Shown one piece after another: positions 6,138 through 10,638 of a stretch of 10,638 nucleotides of DNA; positions within the stretch are counted from its first letter, which is position 1, and every line of letters begins with the position of its first letter. The translations under genes and the position numbers were made by a program. The stretch is from the NCBI GenBank assembly GCA_946403615.1, contig CAMJAO010000049.1:1-10638 (forward strand). The letters run 5' to 3'. This DNA comes from an uncultured Prevotellaceae bacterium (lineage in GTDB: Bacteria > Bacteroidota > Bacteroidia > Bacteroidales > Bacteroidaceae). Under the pieces are notes generated by a model. It had not been told where the DNA came from. It worked only from the letters and a program-made list of their open reading frames with translations, and made no database searches.

Positions 6138-7298
6138 TTGAAATACTATCTGATAGCAGGAGAGGCGAGTGGCGACCTGCATGCGTCGCACTTGATGAAG
6201 TCGCTGAAAAATATTGACACTTCGGCTGACTTCCGATTTCTCGGCGGCGACCTGATGAAGGCCGTCGGGGGTACTCTCGTGCGTCATTACCGCGACATGG
6301 CCTACATGGGCTTCATACCCGTGTTGCTGCATCTGCGCACTATCTTCCGCAATATGAAGGAGTGTAAGCAGGATATCGAGCAGTGGAGGCCAGATGCGGT
6401 CATCCTCGTCGATTACCCGGGATTTAACCTGAAGATAGCAAAATACGTGCATTCCACGCTTCAGATACCCGTCTATTATTACATCTCGCCGAAGATTTGG
6501 GCATGGAAAGAATACCGCATCAAAAACATCAAACGCGATGTGGACGAACTCTTTTCCATCCTGCCTTTCGAGGTGGATTTTTATGAGGGAAAGCACCAAT
6601 ATCCCATCCACTATGTGGGGAATCCCACTGCCGATGAGGTGCGCGGATTTCAAAAAGAATATGCTGAAAATTTCGGACATTTTTGTGAGAGAAACGCACT
6701 CGATGAGCGACCTGTAATCGCTCTCTTGGCTGGCAGCCGCAAACAGGAAATCAAAGACAATCTGCCTGCGATGATTGAGGCGGCGAAGACCTTCGAGGAC
6801 TATCAGTTGGTGCTTGCGGGCGCTCCTGCCATCGACGATGACTATTACGCCAAATTCATCGGGGGACAACCCGTAAAACTGGTGCACAACGACACCTACT
6901 CGCTGCTCAGTCATGCCACGGCGGCACTCGTCACCAGCGGCACGGCCACCCTCGAGACTGCGCTCTTCCGTGTGCCGCAGGTGGTGTGTTATGAGACACC
7001 CATACCCGTGGTCATCAATTTCCTGCGCAAGCATCTCCTCAAGGTGAAATACATCTCGCTGGTCAACCTCATCGCCGACCGTGAAGTGGTGACCGAACTG
7101 GTGGCAAACACCTTCAAGGTAGAGAATATCCGCAGTGAGCTGGGGCGCATCCTGCCCGGACAGCCCGGCCGCCAAGCCATGCTCCAAGGCTATGACGAGG
7201 TGCATCAGGCTCTAGGCGACCAAATAGCACCCGAACAGGCGGCACGACTCATGTATTCGAAAATAAGAGAAACCGCGTCAACAAAACAAGATATGTAA
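6138..7298 (+). CDS. lpxB: Lipid-A-disaccharide synthase LpxB
   Basis: Glycosyltransferase family 19 enzyme that joins UDP-2,3-diacylglucosamine and lipid X into the lipid A disaccharide 1-phosphate, at the inner face of the inner membrane. It has 386 residues, normal length. Motifs in order: GEASGDLH at 8-15, VDYPGFN at 91-97, YISPKIWAWKEYR at 115-127, the family VGNPTADEV at 160-168, LLAGSRKQEI at 196-205, and the nucleotide-sugar-binding LVTSGTATLETAL at 264-276. The start is TTG at 6138-6140: it yields the standard MKYYLIAGEASGD N-terminus, there is no in-frame ATG or GTG back to the surE stop, and the next ATG would delete the conserved motif. Translation therefore begins from a weak codon right after a CA-rich heptamer tract. 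It is probably cotranscribed with surE. Confidence 0.96.
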   Translation: MKYYLIAGEASGDLHASHLMKSLKNIDTSADFRFLGGDLMKAVGGTLVRHYRDMAYMGFIPVLLHLRTIFRNMKECKQDIEQWRPDAVILVDYPGFNLKIAKYVHSTLQIPVYYYISPKIWAWKEYRIKNIKRDVDELFSILPFEVDFYEGKHQYPIHYVGNPTADEVRGFQKEYAENFGHFCERNALDERPVIALLAGSRKQEIKDNLPAMIEAAKTFEDYQLVLAGAPAIDDDYYAKFIGGQPVKLVHNDTYSLLSHATAALVTSGTATLETALFRVPQVVCYETPIPVVINFLRKHLLKVKYISLVNLIADREVVTELVANTFKVENIRSELGRILPGQPGRQAMLQGYDEVHQALGDQIAPEQAARLMYSKIRETASTKQDM

Positions 7299-7303
7299 AA
7301 ACC

Positions 7304-7351
7304 TGGTGTCTGCCCCCTCCCCTCGAGAGAGATGGGGTGGGGGATAGACCA
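7304..7351 (+). other. GC-rich hairpin between lpxB and paaK
   Basis: CCCCCTCCCC at 7313-7322 faces GGGGTGGGGG at 7334-7343 across an 11-base loop, with one T-T mismatch. The stem is extended by GTCT/AGAC and TGG/CCA on the outside with small bulges. There is no T-run after it; A/T-rich sequence with two near-identical 10-base units (AATATAAACA, AATATAAACT at 7351-7370) leads into the paaK ATG. It could be an attenuating or mRNA-stabilising structure or a dispersed repeat. Confidence 0.65.
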
Positions 7352-7370
7352 ATATAAACAAATATAAACT

Positions 7371-8678
7371 ATGAACGGAAAATATTGGCAACCTGAATTG
7401 GAAACGATGCCACGCGAACAGTTGCGGCAGTTGCAAGCAGAAAAGTTAAGAAAGACCCTCGAGGTTTGTCTGAAATCACCATTTTACAAAAAGCGCCTCG
7501 GCGATTTGGGCATCACGCCCGACAGCATCAAGACCGTGGATGACATACGTAAGATACCTTTCACGACCAAACAGGACCTGCGCAACAACTACCCCTTCGG
7601 ATTGGTGGGCGGCGACATGAAAGATGCCATTCGCATACACTCCACGTCGGGCACCACGGGCATACCCATCGTCGTGGTATATAGCCGTCATGATATCGAC
7701 TCGTGGGCGAACATGATCGCGCGCAATATGTACATGGTGGGATGCCGCGACACCGACGTGTTCCAAAACAGTTCGGGCTACGGCATGTTCACCGGCGGAC
7801 TCGGTTTCCAATACGGTGCCGAGAAACTGGGGTGCACCACCGTGCCGGCAGCAGCGGGCAACAGTAAGCGTCAGATACAGTTCATCCGCAATTTCGGCAC
7901 TACCTGCCTCCACGCCATACCGTCGTACGCCATCCGTCTGGCCGAGGTATTCCGCGAGGAAGGCATCGACCCGAAAGACACCAAACTGCACACTCTCTTC
8001 ATAGGTGCTGAGCCGCATACCGAGGAGCAGCGCCGCCGCATTGAGCGTATGCTCGGCGTCAAGGCCTACAACTCGTTCGGCATGACCGAGATGAACGGCC
8101 CCGGCGTGGCTTTCGAGTGCGAATATCAGAACGGCATGCACCTCTGGGAGGACAACTACATCATCGAGATAGTTGACCCCGACACGCTCGAACCCGTGCC
8201 CGACGGTGAACTGGGCGAGATGGTGCTTACCACCCTCGACCGCGACATGATGCCCATCCTGCGCTACCGCACGCGCGACCTCACACGCATCATCAACGAG
8301 CCGTGTCCCTGCGGACGCACACACCGTCGCATCGACCGCATCAAGGGCCGCACCGACGATATGTTCATCATCAAGGGCGTCAATGTATTCCCCATGCAGG
8401 TCGAGAAGATTCTCGTGCAGTTCCCGGGTCTCGGCAGCAACTACCTCATCACCCTCGACACCGAAGACGACAACGACATCATGACCGTTGAGGTGGAACT
8501 CGACGACATGGCTACCGATGTTTATCCCGAACTCCAAAAGATGACGCGTGGCATCCAACGCGCCCTAAAAGACGAGATTCTCCTCACGCCGCGCGTCAAA
8601 CTCGTCAAGAAAGGTTCACTCCCCGTCAGCGAAGGCAAAGCCGTACGCGTGAAAGACCTCAGAGAGGGCCGGAGTTAA
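7371..8678 (+). CDS. paaK: Phenylacetate-CoA ligase (arylacetate-CoA ligase), PaaK family
   Basis: AMP-forming ligase: arylacetate + ATP + CoA gives arylacetyl-CoA + AMP + PPi, in the cytoplasm. It has 435 residues, the usual length. Visible motifs: ATP-binding HSTSGTTGIP at 90-99, the adenylate-forming YNSFGMTEMNGPG at 233-245, RYRTRDLT at 298-305, a Cys pair in PCPCGRTHRRI at 311-321, the hinge and substrate block GRTDDMFIIKGVNVFPMQVE at 326-345, and the C-terminal lysine in SEGKAVRV at 420-427. No phenylacetate-degradation genes are nearby. In anaerobic Bacteroidales, homologues are thought to work with indolepyruvate:ferredoxin oxidoreductase on aromatic 2-oxo acids and arylacetates; those subunits are not in the window, so that role is inference. 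A strong hairpin follows the stop. Confidence 0.95.
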   Translation: MNGKYWQPELETMPREQLRQLQAEKLRKTLEVCLKSPFYKKRLGDLGITPDSIKTVDDIRKIPFTTKQDLRNNYPFGLVGGDMKDAIRIHSTSGTTGIPIVVVYSRHDIDSWANMIARNMYMVGCRDTDVFQNSSGYGMFTGGLGFQYGAEKLGCTTVPAAAGNSKRQIQFIRNFGTTCLHAIPSYAIRLAEVFREEGIDPKDTKLHTLFIGAEPHTEEQRRRIERMLGVKAYNSFGMTEMNGPGVAFECEYQNGMHLWEDNYIIEIVDPDTLEPVPDGELGEMVLTTLDRDMMPILRYRTRDLTRIINEPCPCGRTHRRIDRIKGRTDDMFIIKGVNVFPMQVEKILVQFPGLGSNYLITLDTEDDNDIMTVEVELDDMATDVYPELQKMTRGIQRALKDEILLTPRVKLVKKGSLPVSEGKAVRVKDLREGRS

Positions 8679-8706
8679 ATCAGCATAGTATTCAATCCTA
8701 AATATG

Positions 8707-8745
8707 GAGAGACGAGTCCGCCAAATTGGCAGACTCGTCTCTCCA
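8707..8745 (+). terminator. Hairpin terminator after paaK
   Basis: A perfect 13-bp stem, GGAGAGACGAGTC (8707-8719) with GACTCGTCTCTCC (8733-8745), enclosing a smaller GCC/GGC stem. It lies 28 bases after the paaK stop. The T-tract after it is poor (ACGTTTG), so it may end transcription weakly or act mainly as a 3'-end stabiliser. Confidence 0.75.
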
Positions 8746-8750
8746 CGTTT

Positions 8751-8840
8751 GTAAGGGCTTACTTTATGTATGCCCTCCGTATTGACGCAGACATCGTTTC
8801 TTGTCGATATTAACGGACATAGATAAACTAAGTCCCTACA
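8751..8840. repeat. 90-base imperfect palindromic element
   Basis: The two ends are imperfect inverted repeats of about 25 bases (8751-8775 and 8815-8840), matching at about 20 positions; the outer ends read TGTAAGGG on the plus strand and TGTAGGG on the minus strand. Each arm also folds on itself (GGGC/GCCC and GGAC/GTCC). The centre carries a further CCGT/ACGG dyad. There is no open frame or transposase. It looks like a REP- or MITE-type non-coding element. Confidence 0.6.
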
Positions 8841-8862
8841 TTTGAATTAGGTCGTTTTAGAA

Positions 8863-8890
8863 CACTAAACCCTCAACCTTCTACCCTCAA
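8863..8890 (+). repeat. Degenerate 7-base-periodic CA-rich tract
   Basis: Four consecutive 7-mers, CACTAAA, CCCTCAA, CCTTCTA and CCCTCAA, with the two CCCTCAA copies exactly 14 bases apart. It has the same 7-base period and CA-rich character as the tract before lpxB, but lies between convergent genes. Confidence 0.5.
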
Positions 8891-8905
8891 CTTTTAATAA
8901 ACAAC

Positions 8906-8923
8906 GAATTTCCCGAATTTCCC
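8906..8923 (+). repeat. 9-base direct repeat GAATTTCCC x2
   Basis: Two adjacent exact copies of GAATTTCCC in the gene-free convergent region, between the heptamer tract and the second palindromic element. No function is evident. Confidence 0.7.
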
Positions 8924-8933
8924 TCATCCACTT

Positions 8934-8995
8934 TGTAGGGGCAGTGCCTCTATGCCCGCCCGCATTAACGACAGCATGTTATAACGAACATTAAT
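8934..8995. repeat. Partial inverted relative of the 90-base palindrome
   Basis: It begins TGTAGGGGC and contains a GGGCA/TGCCC hairpin and then CCGCATTAACGACA, which parallels CCGTTAATATCGACA in the minus-strand reading of the 8751-8840 element. It therefore looks like a second, shorter member of the same family in the opposite orientation, ending at the terminator that starts at 8996. Confidence 0.45.
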
Positions 8996-9033
8996 AAAAG
9001 ACACCACCTCAAAGGTACGAGATGGTGTCTTTT
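8996..9033 (-). terminator. Rho-independent terminator, bidirectional form
   Basis: A perfect 11-bp stem, AAAAGACACCA (8996-9006) with TGGTGTCTTTT (9023-9033), and a 16-base loop that can extend by CTC/GAG. The A-run and T-run at its base let it work in both directions. It lies 10 bases past the stop of the minus-strand T9SS gene, which it should terminate, and it also blocks read-through from paaK. Confidence 0.85.
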
Positions 9034-9043
9034 CATTTGTCGC

Positions 9044-10638
9044 CTATTTGACATAAATCTTCTTAGACTTTCCTTCTGACAAGGTAACTATATAAATACC
9101 TTCTTGCAAACTGTTGAAAGTTAATTGTGCATGGCCATCGCTATCTGCATTTGTTTTGGCTTGTACATATCCATTGATAGAATAAACTGTAACAATAGAA
9201 CCTGCTTTCGCGCCATTTACAATCAATTGTTTTCTATTCAAACTAATTTCGGTATTCTTTTCTACCTCATTTTCGGGTATATCCAAGTTGCTAGGTTTAT
9301 CTAAATTGAATATTTGGAATAGAGTTCCGGTATTACCTGAAATATCTTCGACAGAAATATTGACAACTATCATATATTCCAAATCCTCCGCGTTTAGTTG
9401 TAACTCATAGTTGGCCTCATTTAACATCGATATTTCTCTTAGCTCACCATTTACTAAGACTTGAAGCGTACTAACTCTAATGCCGATATTGTCAGACACG
9501 TTAATGTGCATCAGCCCTGTTGTTTCATTCAGCGTAGCAGTCACCTGAGGAGCCTCTGTATCATTTTTGATAGAAGTTGCCATCATATAAGCACCCATCT
9601 TATTCGTTTTAAGAGGTACTCCAGCTGGACCTATATATTGCCATGTTGTGCTGCCGTCTTCACAAAAATATACATCCAAAGGCTGATTTTCTGGGAACCC
9701 GAAAGGAATTAAATCGTCAACACCGATATTACCCGTTATTTCAAAATCACCTCGTTGTGTCTTTGTTAAATCGGTTTCGCCTATTTGAGCAGTCAAATTA
9801 CATACTTCACTAACAACGAATAGGGTGTCACCTTCTTCTGTAATACCAAGAAGGTCGCCTGCTGGATAATAGTGAGGTATCTTTATTTGCACGCCTTCGT
9901 CAAAATTTTGTATATCTTTATTGAAACTGAACGTGAAGGTACAGATGTCTCTTTGTACGTTCTTGCCTAAATGAGGATGCCTTTGAATGATATATTGAGC
10001 ATATTTATTGTCAAAATTATCAAGCATATAGTGGGATAAACTTTTTGACTGCATGGAATGAGATTGGCGAGGCATACCTGAATTCTCAACCCCCTCATTA
10101 TGATTATTTATGAAGTTAGGCTGAGTTGGATCAACAGACGGGTCATATTCAGGCAAGCCGGGAACAATCAAGATTGTATTGAATCCCTGCACCGACCCCA
10201 CGCCATAGGCATCATCCATAGGTATGTACTTGCTCACTTCTTCTTCTTTAAAGAGTGATTTGAATTTCTTTGCCAATTCATTTGTAAGCCATCCTGTTAT
10301 TTTGTAAATAGATGTAGTAGGATGAATGGAAATGGGGAGGAAACATTTATCCTCAACACTATAGTAACTTTCGGAAGGCTTATTGTAAATACCGATAGTC
10401 GCTCCAACGTCTATCGAGAATTTAAGTATTTTCCAGTCAAAGAATGGTATGTTCACAGCCATCGTTAAATCCGAGGAGAGGGTTTGTTCAACCTTTAGAG
10501 CTTCTTTCAACTTGTATTGTGATGGATTGGAAGCTTTCGCAAACAATGCCTCCAAGGAACCAACAGGTGGATTTTTCCAGAAGTTGAAAATCTCTCCAGG
10601 AGCGACAAAAATAGTTTTAAAGTTCAGATTGGGATAAA
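9044..10638 (-). CDS. T9SS type A sorting domain-containing surface/secreted protein (5' end outside window)
   Basis: C-terminal 530 residues of a large exported protein; the frame is open to the right edge, so the start and signal peptide lie outside and an internal ATG at 10555 is not the true start. The last 75 or so residues form a T9SS C-terminal signal: a beta-rich segment with the typical GIYIVTLSEGKSKKIYVK ending, which in this phylum directs outer-membrane export and surface attachment after cleavage. Before it lies an Ig-like region starting near NDTEAPQVTATL with VSDNIGI and LQVLVNG, and a preceding beta-rich segment with IPFGFPENQPLDVYF. The N-terminal visible part is unrecognised; no catalytic motif (peptidase, glycosidase) is evident. 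Base composition is much more AT-rich than its neighbours (20 of 60 bases G/C at 9061-9120, against 37 of 60 at 3601-3660 and 8161-8220). Substrate or ligand is unknown. Confidence 0.85.
   Translation of the reverse strand, partial: YPNLNFKTIFVAPGEIFNFWKNPPVGSLEALFAKASNPSQYKLKEALKVEQTLSSDLTMAVNIPFFDWKILKFSIDVGATIGIYNKPSESYYSVEDKCFLPISIHPTTSIYKITGWLTNELAKKFKSLFKEEEVSKYIPMDDAYGVGSVQGFNTILIVPGLPEYDPSVDPTQPNFINNHNEGVENSGMPRQSHSMQSKSLSHYMLDNFDNKYAQYIIQRHPHLGKNVQRDICTFTFSFNKDIQNFDEGVQIKIPHYYPAGDLLGITEEGDTLFVVSEVCNLTAQIGETDLTKTQRGDFEITGNIGVDDLIPFGFPENQPLDVYFCEDGSTTWQYIGPAGVPLKTNKMGAYMMATSIKNDTEAPQVTATLNETTGLMHINVSDNIGIRVSTLQVLVNGELREISMLNEANYELQLNAEDLEYMIVVNISVEDISGNTGTLFQIFNLDKPSNLDIPENEVEKNTEISLNRKQLIVNGAKAGSIVTVYSINGYVQAKTNADSDGHAQLTFNSLQEGIYIVTLSEGKSKKIYVK

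Noticed and set aside
6120..7205. 361-residue minus-strand open frame
   Set aside because: It is antisense to lpxB; His/Val-rich shadow text with no start context.
7476..8558. 360-residue minus-strand open frame
   Set aside because: It is antisense to paaK, from GC-rich third positions; no domain.

Overview
The window looks like a chromosomal core segment from the order Bacteroidales, most like Prevotella or a close relative. Four things point there: the gene set and order (parA, parB, a DUF5683 protein, a MltD-type transglycosylase and rel on one strand; surE and lpxB on the other); two copies of the Bacteroidetes promoter -7 box TAnnTTTG; the lack of clear Shine-Dalgarno sites; and a protein ending in a type IX secretion (T9SS) sorting tail. 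Genus is an inference; no rRNA or other typing marker is present.

Minus-strand block (1-5124). Transcription runs right to left from a promoter near 5230: parA, a 236-base spacer filled with short tandem repeats, parB, a DUF5683 membrane protein (GTG start, one base after parB), a secreted MltD-like lytic transglycosylase with a long Pro/Lys/Ala-rich tail, and a bifunctional Rel/SpoT protein cut by the left edge. The cluster joins chromosome segregation, cell-wall remodelling and the stringent response.

Plus-strand block (5279-8678). A second promoter, almost back-to-back with the first, drives surE (nucleotidase), then lpxB (lipid A disaccharide synthase, TTG start directly after an AAACCTC tandem tract), then a GC-rich hairpin and paaK (phenylacetate/arylacetate-CoA ligase).

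Convergent intergenic region (8679-9043). It has no gene. It holds a strong hairpin after paaK, a 90-base imperfect palindrome, a short 7-base-periodic CA-rich tract, a 9-base direct repeat, a partial inverted relative of the palindrome, and a bidirectional-looking terminator for the gene on the right.

Right edge (9044-10638, minus). The 3' part of a large AT-rich gene for a T9SS-secreted surface protein with an Ig-like region. Its composition differs sharply from the rest.

The protein-coding content is ordinary. The less explained material is in the spacers: 7-base-periodic tracts at three sites, a palindromic repeat pair, and the unusual tail of the transglycosylase. I found no defence, mobile or CRISPR system.
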